From Terrilactibacillus sp. S3-3 (GTDB taxonomy: Bacteria; Bacillota; Bacilli; Bacillales; Sporolactobacillaceae): a DNA stretch of 64,000 bases. Of the stretch, positions 41,539-52,920 are shown piece after piece. The stretch's first letter is position 1, and the number at the start of each line of letters is the position of its first letter. The translations under genes were made by a program, and so were the position numbers. The DNA is taken from the NCBI GenBank assembly GCA_030437565.1, contig CP129291.1:1984001-2048000 (forward strand). Reading direction: 5' to 3'. The notes under the pieces were generated by a model, which did not search any database, was not told the DNA's origin, and saw only the letters and a list, made by a program, of their open reading frames with translations.

Positions 41539-43215
41539 ATGCTTAGAAAACGCATTCGCCACATTAACCGCTATAGAGAAATTGTGACTGTTCTTTAAAT
41601 ATGGCTTTGGTTATATCGTCAAGGATGTCGGACTGTTCCACCTGCTGTCGCTGCCGAAACGGATGACCACTGATCTAAAAGAAACGGATGCGAAACCGCT
41701 TGGAAAAAGAATCAGGCTTTTATTAGAAGAACTCGGTCCGACTTTTGTGAAACTTGGTCAGCTTTTGAGCCTGCGCCCGGATCTGATTCCCGAGCAGATT
41801 ACAAAAGAACTGGAACTTCTTCAAGATAAAGTCCCGCCGGCCGATGAAGTGGATATCAAAACCGTCATTTTATCCGAACTTGGGGCACCTGCCCAGGAGC
41901 TTTTTGCCGATTTTGATGAGCATTGTTTGGCGGCGGCGTCGATCGGCCAGGTGTACAGAGCTGTTCTGAAAACAGGCGAGGCCGTGGTTGTCAAAATTCG
42001 CCGCCCGCATATCGAAAAACTCGTTAACAACGATATCGAGATATTATGGGATCTCGCGACACTTGTCGAACACCGCTATAGCTGGGCCAAACAATATATC
42101 AAATGTGCGATATCATCGAAGAACTGTCCAAAGCCATTCAAAACGAGATGGATTACTTTCAGGAAGCGCGAAATACGAAAAAAAATATATAAGCAATTCG
42201 AACATGACGAAAACATTATCATACCGAAAATATATTGGGATTATTGCTCAAAACAAGTCTTAACGATTGAATATATTGAAGGAAAGAAGTACGCCGATCT
42301 GCTTAAAGAGACGGAAGCCGGATTTGACAAGAAGATCATCGCGGAAAGGCTCGTTCGTTCCTTTCTCGATCAAGTGCTCATTGCCGGTGTTTATCATGGC
42401 GATCCGCATCCCGGAAATCTTTTCTTTCTTCCAGGGAACAAGATCGCCTATATTGATTTTGGACAGGTCGGTGTTTTAAGCCAGGATATGAAGCAAAATT
42501 TTTCTAAGCTAATTATTGGCCTCATGAAAGGCGATATTGATTTACTTAATCAAACGATTCATCAGATGGCAATCATGCCCGAAAGCATCGATGAGATAAC
42601 CTGTTAAAAATAGATCTTGGCAAGCTGCGGGAAAGATATTACGAGCTGCCGCTTAAGCAAATCCGCATCGGTGAAGTGATTAACGACTTGTTTCATACGA
42701 CGCAAAAACACCATATCAGCATTCCGAAGAACTATACGCTTCTAGGCAAGGCCCTGATCACACTTGAAGGGATTGTCACAAATCTTGATCCGGATATCAG
42801 TGTGCTTCATCTTGCCGAACCTTATGGACATAAGCTGCTCTTGGAACGATTCAATCCTCAACAGCTCACTTCCAAGATTTGGGACGATTTAAAAAAATAT
42901 GCTGATGACGCTTTTCAGCTGCCTTCGCTGCTCAAAAAGACGCTGTCCCATTTCAATAAAGGACAAGTTCACATGGAGATGGATTTACCGCAAATTGAGC
43001 AGCTGCTGCTTAAGCTCGATCGGGTCGGCAACAGAATCTCATTCAGTATCATTCTGCTCGCCTTCAGTATCGTACTGGTCGGATTAATCATCGGTGACAC
43101 ATTCGGCAATCATACTGTTCTGACCCATATCCCGATACTAGGCATCGGGCTGGCTATCGCGATCTTTATGTTCCTGTCGATTATCTTTGCCATTTTTCGT
43201 TCGGGAAGATTTTAG
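41539..43215 (+). CDS. ABC1/AarF/UbiB atypical kinase (frameshifted)
   Basis: About 558 residues. UbiB motifs: TFVKLGQLLSLRPDLIPEQI (KxGQ), CLAAASIGQVYRAVLKTGEA (Ala-rich loop and Lys), VYHGDPHPGNLFFL and IAYIDFGQVG (catalytic and DFG Asp). Two C-terminal helices (ISFSIILLAFSIVLVGLII; GIGLAIAIFMFLSIIFAIF) anchor it in the membrane. Lesions near 41602 (T missing), about 42100-42180 and 42595. UbiB proteins regulate quinone/isoprenoid lipid metabolism. Downstream of the phasin-like gene in the same direction. Confidence 0.88.
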
Positions 43216-43363
43216 TTATTTTTCGGCCAAAGTAAAGGATACCGGGTGCGGCTGTCGGCCGGCGCCCGGTATCCTGCATTGACTTACACTCATTTAAATA
43301 ACTACTCATGATCGTAAGTTTTTTATATATATCATCTGCTGCTTTATTTCCTTTATATCGAAT

Positions 43364-44151
43364 TTAAACAACATGAACATGAAAAAGGTCGATCCATATT
43401 TTAATGGCGGTTGCCATAATTAAAATGGCCAATATCCATCGAAGGACTCTTGTGTCTAACTTCTTGCTCGTTTTAACACCAAGCGGAGAAGCCACTAAGC
43501 TGGCAATAATCACAACTAATGACGGCAGCCATAAAACTTGATGAGTGGCGATTTTTCCCGCGGCGGAACCAATCGAGGATATAAAGGTTATAGCGAGTGA
43601 TGAGGCAATGGTCACTCTCATCGGAAGTTTAAGTACAACGAGCATCACCGGCACGAGTAAAAAGGCCCCGCCGGCCCCGACAATGCCGGCAGCCATGCCG
43701 ACAAGGAAGGCCAATATGGCTGCCAGCCAAATGTTAAGTGGTATCTCGCCGGTTTCATTTTGTCCTTTTTTTTGGAATAAACATCATAACGACGGCCAGT
43801 ATCGCTAAAATACCGTAAATAACATTAATAAAGTGGCTGGAAAAAAGGCTGGAACTTAAGCTTCCTATAGTGCTTCCAATCAGTACGCTGATCCCCATAG
43901 ATAGAACGACGTCTTTTCGCAAATATCCCCCTTTTCTGTACATAGCAACGCCGGAAAGGGTCGAAAAAAGGACCTGCATCGCGACGATCCCTGTCACCTG
44001 ATGGGCGGTAAAAGCCGTCATTCCTAGTAAAGGCGGGATATATAATAACATCGGATAATTGACAATAGCCCCGCCGATACCGACTAACCCCGGAAATATA
44101 TGAACCAATAAATCCAATACACAATAAAATGATGATCGCGTATATGGTCAA
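43364..44151 (-). CDS. TauE/SafE-family sulfite/organosulfur exporter, YrkJ-like (frameshifted)
   Basis: About 262 residues with eight helices: IIILLCIGFIGSYISG, LVGIGGAIVNYPMLLYIPP, HQVTGIVAMQVLFSTLSGVA in the first half, GMAAGIVGAGGAFLLVPVML and SSLAITFISSIGSAAGKIA in the second; the two IGG/GAGG repeats are the family hallmark. TTG 44151 follows AAGGAGAGAC. Lesions near 44090 and 43765. Last gene of the yrk-like operon; it probably exports sulfite or thiosulfate made by the pathway. Confidence 0.87.
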
Positions 44152-44239
44152 ATCCTGTCTCTCCTTTTGGGCCCATCGCCCGTTTTTTCAACAGAAGATG
44201 AGGCAGAAGCTTCTCTCTTTTGCTTCTGCCCCGTCGACA

Positions 44240-44473
44240 TTATGGCTTTTTTATCCAAAAAAAGAATGTCTGATCTCTTTCTTCCATAGCCAGGAGTTCA
44301 TGGCCTGTGGATTCAGCCCATGAGCGCAGATCATTTTTCGAGCCCTTGTCAGTTGTCTGTATTTCTAGAATTTCACCTGATTTGACAGTATCCAATGCCT
44401 TTTTGGCTTTGACGATCGGCATGGGGCATGACAAGCCCTTGGCATCGACAACTAGATCGGCTTGAATAGCCAT
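44240..44473 (-). CDS. TusA-like sulfur carrier, YrkI-like
   Basis: Intact 77 residues: LVVDAKGLSCPMPIVKAKKA, where Cys in CPMP carries the persulfide, and DLRSWAESTGHELLAMEERD, then FFFWIKKP. ATG 44473 follows GGGGGGATAAAA. Passes sulfane sulfur between the rhodanese and DsrE partners in this operon. Confidence 0.9.
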   Translation of the reverse strand: MAIQADLVVDAKGLSCPMPIVKAKKALDTVKSGEILEIQTTDKGSKNDLRSWAESTGHELLAMEERDQTFFFWIKKP

Positions 44474-44517
44474 TTTTATCCCCCCAATGCAATCTTTTTG
44501 CAAGTCTTATGGCTGTT

Positions 44518-44909
44518 TTAGAATGTCAGCGTCACATCGGCGCCGGCAGCAAACGTCAAAAATGTGACGGCTCCCCCTACATCCCGTCGACAAAATCTTC
44601 TTTTTTCAGATTCATCACATCCATTGTCATTTGGCAGGCGATAAACTTGACACCCATGTCAGTGGCCATTGAGACGAGTTCGGGAATGGACGGAACATTG
44701 GCCTTCTTAAATCCTTCAGCAAAATGTTCTTTTCCCTCCGGAAGCGGCAGGTTCTTATAGCCCTCTTTATGAATAAGGTTTAACCCTTCAAAAGTAAAAA
44801 ATATGGTAACGTCTGATTCGGTCGCTGCTGCAGCCGTGGCAATATTAAACACCTTATACGCATCAAATAGTCCGCCGTTTGCAGCAATAATCGCTACTTT
44901 TTTTCCCAT
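44518..44909 (-). CDS. DsrE/DrsE-family protein, YrkE-like (frameshifted at end)
   Basis: About 130 residues: MGKKVAIIAANGGLFDAYKV, DVTIFFTFEGLNLIHKEGYK, and GVKFIACQMTMDVMNLKKED with the conserved sulfur-binding Cys; after two surplus bases near 44578 the tail reads VGGAVTFLTFAAGADVTLTF. DsrE-like proteins relay persulfides. Between TusA-rhodanese and TusA genes. Confidence 0.88.
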
Positions 44910-44961
44910 CTGATTGATCCTCCTAATTGTTCTTTGCTTATTTTTTCCGAAGATCTTTATT

Positions 44962-45530
44962 TTATTGATTGGTCTCCTTCGGGCTGGTCCATTCGGACAT
45001 GCCCGGCAGGACGTTTGTCACTTTTGTAAAGCCGTGAGCGGCTAATATTCGGGCGGCCAAATCGCTTCTGGAACCGCTGCGGCAAAAATGACATAGATGT
45101 CATCTGACGTATTTAGCTCGGCGTATCTCTCTTCAAGCTCACCCAGCGGTATCGTCTTGGAACCGGGAATATGTTCAAATAAATATTCAGCAGGCTCTCT
45201 CACATCCAGCACAACCAACCGCTCGCCAGCTTCCATTTTCTTCTGCAGCTCTTCGTTTTGTATCGTTTTAGAAAACTTCTTTTCTTTCTTAGTGTCAGAC
45301 AATCCGGATTTACGGATATAATGTTTTAAGACAGCGCCTTCCTCCAAACTGCCGATGTACTGATGGCCGACCGCCTTGCACCAGCTTTTTATGTCAGCAA
45401 GCGAGCCTCTGTCAGTCGCCAGTACTTCCACCACTTCCCCAGTCTTCACTTCATTCATTGCCTTTTTAGTTTTTACAATCGGCATGGGGCAAGAAAGCCC
45501 TTGAGCATCCACCACTTTATTCGACCTCAT
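44962..45530 (-). CDS. TusA-rhodanese fusion protein, YrkF-like (frameshifted)
   Basis: About 189 residues: TusA domain at 1-75 (VVDAQGLSCPMPIVKTKKAM), linker, then rhodanese (RLVVLDVREPAEYLFEHIPG). One extra base near 45085 hides the active-site loop, which reads YVICRSGSRSDLAARILAAH in the right frame and ends in LPGMSEWTSPKETNQ. ATG 45530 lies 12 bases past AAGGAG; an ATG directly at that site is less likely. Couples a sulfur carrier to a sulfurtransferase in one chain. Confidence 0.88.
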
Positions 45531-45549
45531 GAATTCGCCCATCTCCTTT

Positions 45550-46699
45550 TCAAGCCTTTAATGAGTATGGTGAAGGGCAACGATTGGGCCCAATTTCAAG
45601 TTCCTGTTTTTCTTCTATCGTTGCCTCTCCCACGCCGCGGTTGATCGCGATAATTTTTTCGAAGTTAGGCGGTGTCGCCGTAGAAGCCTGGGTTTCCACT
45701 TTATCAACAAAATCATTCTCTGCTATCCCTTGCATCATGTCATTCGCATTGCGAATATGACCGAGGGTATCGCCGATATAACCTTCATCATTCAATTCCT
45801 CAATGATACTGGCATAGTGGGCGGGCAGCACTAAAACATCATCGGCGATACGGGCAATTTTTTGATACACCGTATTGTATAAATCTTTCGCCCACTCCCG
45901 AACTTTTCCGCCTAGATCAGGCCGGCCGAGCCCGCTGACAAAGACCGTGTCTCCGGACAGTAACAGTTTCCTGTTGACCAAAAGTGAAATACTACCAGGG
46001 GTATGTCCGGGCGTTTTTAAAGCAATGACTTCAAGAACAACATTGGCAAAGGCGATCCGATCATGATTTTCCAGCGGTGAAAATCAAAAAAAACAGCCCC
46101 CCCTCACTTTTCATCAAGTAATAATTGGCCTGCGTTTCCTTTGAGAGTTCACGGCCACCCGAAATATGGTCGGCATGCAAGTGCGTATCAACAATATTGG
46201 TGATCGCTGCTTTCTCTTTTTCAGCTATATCTAGATATACATTTTCAAACCGGGATGGGTCGACAACCAGTGCCTCTTTTCCGGAAATGATCATATAAGA
46301 CAGGCAGCCTTTGCCGACACGAATCATTTGGTAGACTTTCATGTCGCTGTCTTGGTAAACAACAGTCGGATAAAGATAGTCGCTCCAGCCTTTCATACCG
46401 CCCTTTAGATAAGATACATCGATTCCTTTTTCAGCGAGCATATTGGCTACAAATACAGAGGAGCCTTCCTTTGCACATACAACAACAATAGGTTTGTCGG
46501 CCGGCAATTTATCCAGAATCGGCTCAACGCCATCAAGCAGTTCAAAATATGGAACATTTAAATAGGTGATGTGTGCCCTTCAATTTTCCAATCATTAAAG
46601 TCCTTTTCATTCCGAACGTCCAATAGAAAAAACGGCTGATCATGCAAGATCATTTGATTTAAACGTTCCGGTGTCAACTCGGTTATTCTTTTTTTCCAC
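45550..46699 (-). CDS. Rhodanese-metallo-beta-lactamase (persulfide dioxygenase-like), YrkH-like (frameshifted)
   Basis: About 383 residues. N-terminal rhodanese ([19 protein letters not shown]; Cys in [20 protein letters not shown]), then an MBL domain with [35 protein letters not shown] and VLVLPAHY: all iron ligands of ETHE1/CstB-type dioxygenases are present, though the domain order is the reverse of CstB. GTG 46699 behind AAAGGGG is the preferred start; the frame also stays open to ATG 46785. Lesions near 46690, 46565-46530 and 46080. First gene of a five-gene operon under a CstR-like operator. Confidence 0.85.
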
Positions 46700-46823
46700 C
46701 ACAAATCCCCTTTCTTTTTAGGCAAGAACCCACCTTTATACCCCTGCTCGGATATTTTTGTTTGAATTATATACGGCAGTGCCATAAGTTAGCTGCTCTT
46801 TCTTTAGCTAAGCCAAGGTTCAT

Positions 46824-46839
46824 ATACCTATAGGGGTAT
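46824..46839. promoter_or_regulatory. CstR-like operator 3
   Basis: ATACCTATAGGGGTAT, with ATACC/GGTAT half-sites, upstream of the yrkH-F-E-I-J-like operon. Confidence 0.65.
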
Positions 46840-46972
46840 ATTATATTGAAAATAAAACGGTGTCAAGTAAAATGTGAACGAAGCATTCCAGAGATCAATA
46901 GTCGGAATGCTTCATTAGGCTTCTGAGCCAACTCAATTTAATGTTGGTTGTAAATTATTTTTGCTTGAATGT

Positions 46973-48114
46973 TTAATATTGGCCTGCACGGTTTTTTTTT
47001 TTTAATGATGATTGATCAAGCACGAGCCCGCCGTGATCCTGCAATCGCTGCCATTCCGGATTATTGAGCCGATAAAAGTGTTTCCGAAAAGCGGTAAGGA
47101 TCAATGTGTTGAGAGATAGCAACCTGATAAGTTCGCCTAATTTCACTCTTTATTTGTTTTTCAAGCATCTTGCGCAGCACTTCTTCTTTCTCTTGTTTTA
47201 TGATTGTGTTGACTCGCGCTGTGACTTTGACGTTTACTTTAAAGGAAACACCGCCGTCCGCCCCATCTACTGGGATCACCCGCGCTTTGGCATTAAAAAC
47301 ATCGACCGATGCAAAGTATTTGCCGCCATTTTTGAGAATCACTTGAATGCGTTCAATGCCTTTGTTGAACCATCTCAGACCATTGACATCCTTGTACAGC
47401 AATTTACCTTGCAAACCACTTCTCGTTAATACGGCTATACCGTCATATTTAATATTTGTTGTGCTTTTTTCGGCCCTCCGGTTTTTTCAGTGGAAATAAA
47501 CGGAAGCATCACCTGGTGGGCGGGTTCATCGAGATCAACGATCAATTCGCGAGCCGTTTTGGATTCAACAAAGAGTTTTGTGAAAAATTGCTGCCTGGAT
47601 CGCTTAGCTTGTTTAACGACACCGGAATGTTTTCAATCGGCACCGTCACGAACTCTTTTTCCAGTTCATTGCTTCTTGATATATAATACAGGACATGATA
47701 CCTGACTTCATAATAGCGGTTGAATAAATCAACGCTCCATTTGAGCCCTTTATGATGAAGCACCCTCTCCGACAGAACGATAAATGCCAAGTGTCCCCAA
47801 TAGACGCGGCGATCCATGCCGGTATATAAGCGGTAAAACGCTTCGTTAATCGTTCTCCCCGTCGCTTGTTCCACATCGGGAGCAGTGCTGCTTGGGCCTC
47901 CTCCGCCGCCTCCTCCTCCGCCGCCGCCTATATTGGCCATTGCTGCTAAGTCGATAAACTGGATATAAGCGATGTAGTGCCCCGTTTTTTTATAATCAAA
48001 AGCGACGGCATGCGCATAGACCATTCTTTCCGGTTCGTTAGAATCCCAGCATCCGGAAAGTGATATCAACCCCAAAATGAATAAAAAAAGGAGAAAAATC
48101 GATCGTTTTCTCAT
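46973..48114 (-). CDS. Spore germination lipoprotein, GerC family (frameshifted)
   Basis: Ger(x)C subunit of a germinant receptor, about 380 residues. A signal peptide IFLLFLFILGLISLSGCW with lipobox, then ERMVYAHAVAFDYKKTGHYI, a glycine run of eleven residues near residue 63, TINEAFYRLYTGMDRRVYWG-HL, and in the C-terminal part VKVTARVNTIIKQEK. Lesions near 47540-47420 and near 47075; the corrected end reads NNPEWQRLQDHGGLVLDQSS. The glycine tract (GGN repeats, 47905-47940) is unusual. Pairs with the GerB gene upstream. Confidence 0.88.
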
Positions 48115-48376
48115 TTTTTATCTTTTCCCTTTCGATATGTTGTCATCGGAAATCATAATTGTCGGCCTAAAAGAGTGGCCGGTTTAGGATAAGTGAAGAC
48201 TCTCGATAAAGACGGCGAGGTTATTTCTGCTATCCGTCTCAAGTTTATCGGCTGAAAGAGACCTAAGCGAACGGGGGACTGTGATCAGGCTCGGCATTGA
48301 CACCGTTTATTTACTATAGGGCGGGCGTCTGACAAGTTTTTTACTTGTTACAACTTTTTTGCCTTTTACAGGCTTT

Positions 48377-49491
48377 TTATTGGTTTTTTTGGGCCCGTTC
48401 TTGTTTCCCTTCTTCGTTCGATTCGTGATAAAAAACAATACAGCCAAGAATAATAGACAAAATAAAGAAGAACCAAAAAGTTAACGGTATAAATATTTTT
48501 TTGGATAGCGCGTAGTAATCCATGTCATTAACCGGCCAAAGAACAAAGACCATGATTAGAACACCGTAAAAGGATAATAGAAAGACTTTTTTCTTTTCCT
48601 TCTTAATTTGATACACTTCCGCAGAAATATACATCAGCAAAGAAACACGGATGAAAGATCCGCTCAGCCATTGATAAAATGAAAAGAAATCCATGTGTTC
48701 GACAAACCGTCCGAGAGAGATAATACTCCATTCCGCATACGCCGGGAAAACTTGTTTTGATGCTTCTTCAGGGCCAAACTCGGCGATGGCGCCAATTACA
48801 GGTCCCATTGTCAGGTAAACTAAAAGAAGAGCATTGATCACAATCGTTTTGAATTGGACAACACCATGAATTTTATGTGCGAGGAAAAGGAGTACGATGA
48901 TTTCTACCCCGCCTGACATGGCATAGAGTGTCCCTGAAAAGACGGGGATCATCCCATGCTCTAAGACGGGCTTAAGCAATGAAAAGTCCTTGAACTGCAT
49001 ATTTGAAATGCCGACAAAATGGCCCAAAACAAGGATAATTGACAACAATAAAACATTGACCATGGCCAGCGTCTGCAAACTTGTCGACGCCATAAAAATA
49101 CAAAGGACCACGAATATCAGAATGAGGAAAAAGGCCGGTGTTGTGGCAAGATAGCTCACCTTTGTCCAGGCGATCATTTCTTTCGCAGTTGTAGCAGCCA
49201 AAAAAACAATGTACAAGCTGATCATCAATTTTAAGAAAATCGCCGGCCATTTTCCTATGCTTTGGTCGAGCCAGTTGAATAAGTTTTTCCTTCGATGCCA
49301 TTATAAATGTAAACGAGCAAAAATCCCCAAATTGAAACTAGAACATACATAAAAATGACCGACAGCCATACGTCCCGTCCGGCCGACTGAATGAGGGCGG
49401 GTATAAGTGTGACGTGAACTTTGAGTCCGATCCCTGTAACGATTAATATTGTCATTTGTACGATGGATATTTCGCCCAGTGTTTGTTTCAT
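48377..49491 (-). CDS. Spore germination permease, GerB family (frameshifted)
   Basis: About 371 residues with ten membrane helices of the amino acid/polyamine/organocation fold: ISIVQMTILIVTGIGLKVHV, ...MISLYIVFLAATTAKEMIAW, GHFVGISNMQFKDFSLLKPV, MIPVFSGTLYAMSGGVEIIV. Forms the inner-membrane part of a GerA-type receptor. One lesion near 49280. No gerA homologue precedes it. Between it and gerC are 262 bases with no supportable gene (a 37-codon frame at 48184-48297 lacks a ribosome binding site). Confidence 0.88.
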
Positions 49492-50220
49492 AGATGCGGC
49501 TCCCGCTTTGTTTGTTCCCCATTATGCCCTTAACCGCTTGAAGTTAGACCGTTATTTTACCAATTTGGCAGTCGACAAAGAGCCTGTCTTTTTAGCATGA
49601 GCATGACTTGCGCGAGGCCAATCACTAGAATGCCGCAAGTATTCATAGCCTTGCAGATACATCATTCACCGTTCGTTCACACAAAAGACACATCATGTTC
49701 ACAATTTAATCAAAACCATAACCCAACAAAAAATCCACAAGAAAAAAATTTTTCATCCTGTTTCCTGTGGTTTTTTTCTCGCATTTTTTTTAAATATCCT
49801 GCAAAACCGCTAAAAATTATATTGCCGGATTTTGTTTTTTTGAAATGATCATCTCATTTTTCAAGATCATTTCGTTATATAAATGACAGCGTTTACTATA
49901 TATTGTCGAATTTTTTTTCGTAAAATTTAAAGTAATATTTTTTCAAAGTACACAATAAAAGGATATATCATTTATCAAAATTCCAATAAATATAACTCAT
50001 TTTTATTTTTCAAAAAAAAAATAGTATCACACAATTAAGCGTTTTCATTATAAAACATCATATGTTTTAGCTGTCACCATATATATTCCATCTAAATGAT
50101 CACTGATAAATTCGACAAAAAGTAATAATATTTGACATTTTAATGAACAAAGAAAAAAATATTTTTTGTTGTAATCGATTGCAATATAAAGAAGATTAAC
50201 TAATTGAGAGGGGTTTTATC
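49492..50220. promoter_or_regulatory. AT-rich gene-free region with a cre-like site upstream of the alcohol dehydrogenase
   Basis: About 730 bases without a gene on either strand, above 75% A+T at 49850-50200. TGTAATCGATTGCA at 50170-50183 matches the CcpA cre consensus TGWAANCGNTNWCA with one mismatch. GAGAGGGG is the ribosome binding site just before the ATG. The gerB promoter must lie near 49500-49560. Confidence 0.5.
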
Positions 50221-51385
50221 ATGCTTCTTGCAAACAGTGAATTTTATATGCCTTCAGTCAACTTATTTGGCCCAGGCAAAGTTAATGAAGTTGGGGAACG
50301 CTTAAAAGGTCTGGGTGCCAAAAAAAAAAAGCATTGCTCGTTACCGATGAAGGCCTACATAAATTAGGACTCTCTGAAGATATCGCCAAAATCATTCGTG
50401 AAGCAGGCGTTGCTGTCAAAATTTTTCCTAAGGCACAACCCAATCCTACAGACAAAAATGTTGAGGAAGGTTTGAAAGCGTTTAAAGAAGCACAATGCGA
50501 TTCTGTTGTTTCTTTGGGCGGCGGCAGCTCTCATGATGCAGCCAAAGCGATCAGCCTTGTTGCAACGAATGGGAAGAAAGAATTCACGATTATGAAGGCG
50601 TTGACAAATCGAAAAATCCAATGGCTCCGCTGATCGCGATCAATACGACAGCCGGTACCGGCAGTGAAATGACAAAATTTACGATCATCACCGATACATC
50701 TAGAAAAGTAAAAATGGCGATTGTCGACAAACACGTGACGCCGACATTCTCGATCAATGACTCGAATTTGATGGCAGGCATGCCGCCGGCTTTGACAGCT
50801 GCAACAGGTCTTGATTCCCTGACTCATGCGATTGAAGCTTACGTTTCAACCGCTGCGACGCCAATGACCGATGCTCTTGCTCTCGAAGCGATCAAGATCG
50901 TTCCTAAATATCTGCCAAAAGCCTATGTGAACGGCAAAGACATGGAAGCCAGAAACTATATGATGTATGCACAATCACTCGCCGGCGTGGCATTCAACAA
51001 CGCTTCTCTTGGTTATGTTCATGCCATTGCTCACCAATTCGGCGGCTTCTACAACTATCCGCACGGTGTCTGCAACGCGATCTTGCTTCCGTACGTTTGC
51101 AAGTATAACCTTATTGCCAGAACAGAACGGTTTGCAACCATTGCCAAAGCCCTCGGTGAAAATGTTGACGGCTTAAGCGACTATGATGCAGCACTCAAGG
51201 GTATCGCGGCTATTGAACGCCTTGCTAAAGACCTGAACATTCCTTCCGGCTTCAAAGAAATGGGCGCTAAAGAAGAAGACATCCCGACGCTGGCTGAAAA
51301 TGCACTGAAAGATGCTTGTGCAGCAACCAACCCGCGTAAGGGCCGCGTTGACGATGTTGCCAACATCATCAAAGCAGCTATGTAA
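50221..51385 (+). CDS. Iron-containing alcohol dehydrogenase (two frame lesions)
   Basis: Group III dehydrogenase of about 388 residues: MPSVNLFGPGKVNEVGERL, VVSLGGGSSHDAAKAISLVA (NAD), PLIAINTTAGTGSEMTKFTI, then metal ligands in GLDSLTHAIEAYV and GYVHAIAHQFGGFYNYPHGV. Lesions: an A11 run near 50325 and one base near 50597. A cre-like element and a strong A+T-rich promoter region precede it, and a perfect terminator follows; fermentative alcohol or aldehyde interconversion is likely. Confidence 0.92.
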
Positions 51386-51415
51386 TCATCATTCATTCAA
51401 TTAAATGCGGTTATT

Positions 51416-51458
51416 AAAGCCATAAGAACTCCTATAGGGATGTTCTTATGGCTTTTTT
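51416..51458 (+). terminator. Terminator after the alcohol dehydrogenase
   Basis: AAAGCCATAAGAAC and GTTCTTATGGCTTT form a perfect stem with a 12-base loop, then six T. Confidence 0.9.
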
Positions 51459-51520
51459 ATTAAATTCACCTGCCGCTGCCTCCTTGATTCTCGATCAAAA
51501 AATTAATTTTTCACGGTATT

Positions 51521-51663
51521 AGGCAAGGAAGCCCATCGCTTTAGCGAGTGGGAGGAATTGCCGTTCGAGATAGGTTAGTTAGGGTATGTCGATAGCTCTT
51601 CTTTTCCTTTTGAGTCCTAATACTATCCTTTCTTTTTTTATTTAATCCATTGTATTTGTCAAC
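51521..51663. mobile_element. IS200/IS605 right-end/omega-RNA remnant
   Basis: AGGCAAGGAAGCCCATCGCT and TTAGCGAGTGGGAGGAATTG form the hairpin CCCATCGCT-TT-AGCGAGTGGG followed by GAGGAATTGCCGTTCG, a hallmark of tnpB-associated IS605-group ends. No transposase frame is attached; the IS21 element starts immediately to the right. Confidence 0.5.
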
Positions 51664-51959
51664 TGAAAAATCCCCCATGTAGTCATTTAAAATTCCCCCA
51701 CCTCATCTACTCTTTCAATGGGGGAATGGGTCAGTAAATCTAATCTTCCTGCTTTTTTTCAAACTATTTTGACTTTGATTCTTGGCCATGAAACGCGAAT
51801 ATTTAGGGCATAAAATAACTAAAACCTTCAGGCACCCTACACCCATGCAAGTACATAAGGCGTGAACCCAAAATCAAGACTCGCAAACGCATGAGACTTA
51901 CGGTGTATCGAAATTTTGAACACTTTAGGATCAGTGCCCAGTTGGATTGTGCGGGCTCC

Positions 51960-52068
51960 GTCCCTTCCTCACCTCAGGATAGACTAGCAGATAGCGCTTA
52001 AGCGTCAAGCCAAAACCGCTTGACCCTTGCGCGCTATCCGCTGCCAAGTGGTTAGGTGAAGAAGGGAC
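51960..52068. repeat. Long imperfect hairpin inside the IS21 element
   Basis: GTCCCTTC-C-TCACCT (51960) pairs with AGGTGA-A-GAAGGGAC (ends 52068). Nested inside are AGATAGCGC/GCGCTATC and CGTCAAGC/GCTTGACC, giving a nearly continuous 109-base stem-loop. It is GC-richer than its flanks and lies between istB and the left terminal repeat. Not explained by coding. Confidence 0.7.
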
Positions 52069-52133
52069 TAGAATGGCTATCCATCGGCAGAATTGTGGAG
52101 CACCACAGAAAACACCGAAGAGCCTTAACACTT

Positions 52134-52909
52134 TTAACCGATTTGTTGCTGTTCAAGCCACGTTTTGGTTTCCTTCATGCGATAGGAATTACCGTTCATA
52201 TTGACTAAATAGGCTTGGTGGGTGAGGCGATCAATCATGGCTGCGGTCATGACAGGATCCTGAAAGATTTCTCCCCACCGCTCAAAGGATAAATTGGTCG
52301 TGATGATGGTGGATTTTCTCCCGGCACGAAGGGAGAGATGGGTAAATAACAGTTCGGCTCCCTCCTTGTCAAAAGAGATGTAGCCCCCATCTCATCCACA
52401 ATCACCAGATCATATTTTTCAAAACGCGTTTGGAAAGCGCGCAGCGTCCGTTCTGAACGGCATTCTTTCATTTGATTAATCAGTAGAGGGACGGTAGTAA
52501 ACCAAACACTATACCCTTCTTCACAGGCTCTGATGCCCAATCCGATCGCCGTGTGTGTTTTTCCCGTTCCCGGATTGCCAGCTAAGATCAGATTTCTCCC
52601 TTCTTTGATGAATTGAAGCGTTTTAAGCTGTTTATATTTCTTTTGGGCATCCTCCGGCAGGTCTTTCACTGACAAATCTTCCAAGTATTTTTTATAGGGA
52701 AATTTGGCGCGGCGAATACGATTAAATTGTGCGGTCTGTTTTCTGGCATCCCACTCCTTTTGTAACAGCTCGGCTAAAAAGGTTTCATAGCTCAAGTCTC
52801 GTATGTTTGCCGATTCGATCTGCTCTTGAAAACATTCTCGAATCGTCGGTAACTTGATGTCCTTACAGTACTGAAAAATGATATCGCTCATGTTCTTCTG
52901 TTTGCTCAT
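52134..52909 (-). CDS. istB: IS21-family helper ATPase IstB (frameshifted)
   Basis: About 258 residues, AAA+ ATPase: ...IRRAKFPYKKYLEDLSV, Walker A in LILAGNPGTGKTHTAIGLGI, Walker B in YDLVIVDEMG. One lesion near 52388 after DEMG; the correct frame continues ISFDKEGAELLFTHLSLRAG, ending WLEQQQIG at TAA 52134. Loads IstA onto target DNA. Confidence 0.9.
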
Positions 52910-52920
52910 ACTCATACCCC

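Noticed and set aside
48184..48297. 37-codon frame between gerB and gerC
   Set aside because: No ribosome binding site and no match to GerD or other germination proteins.
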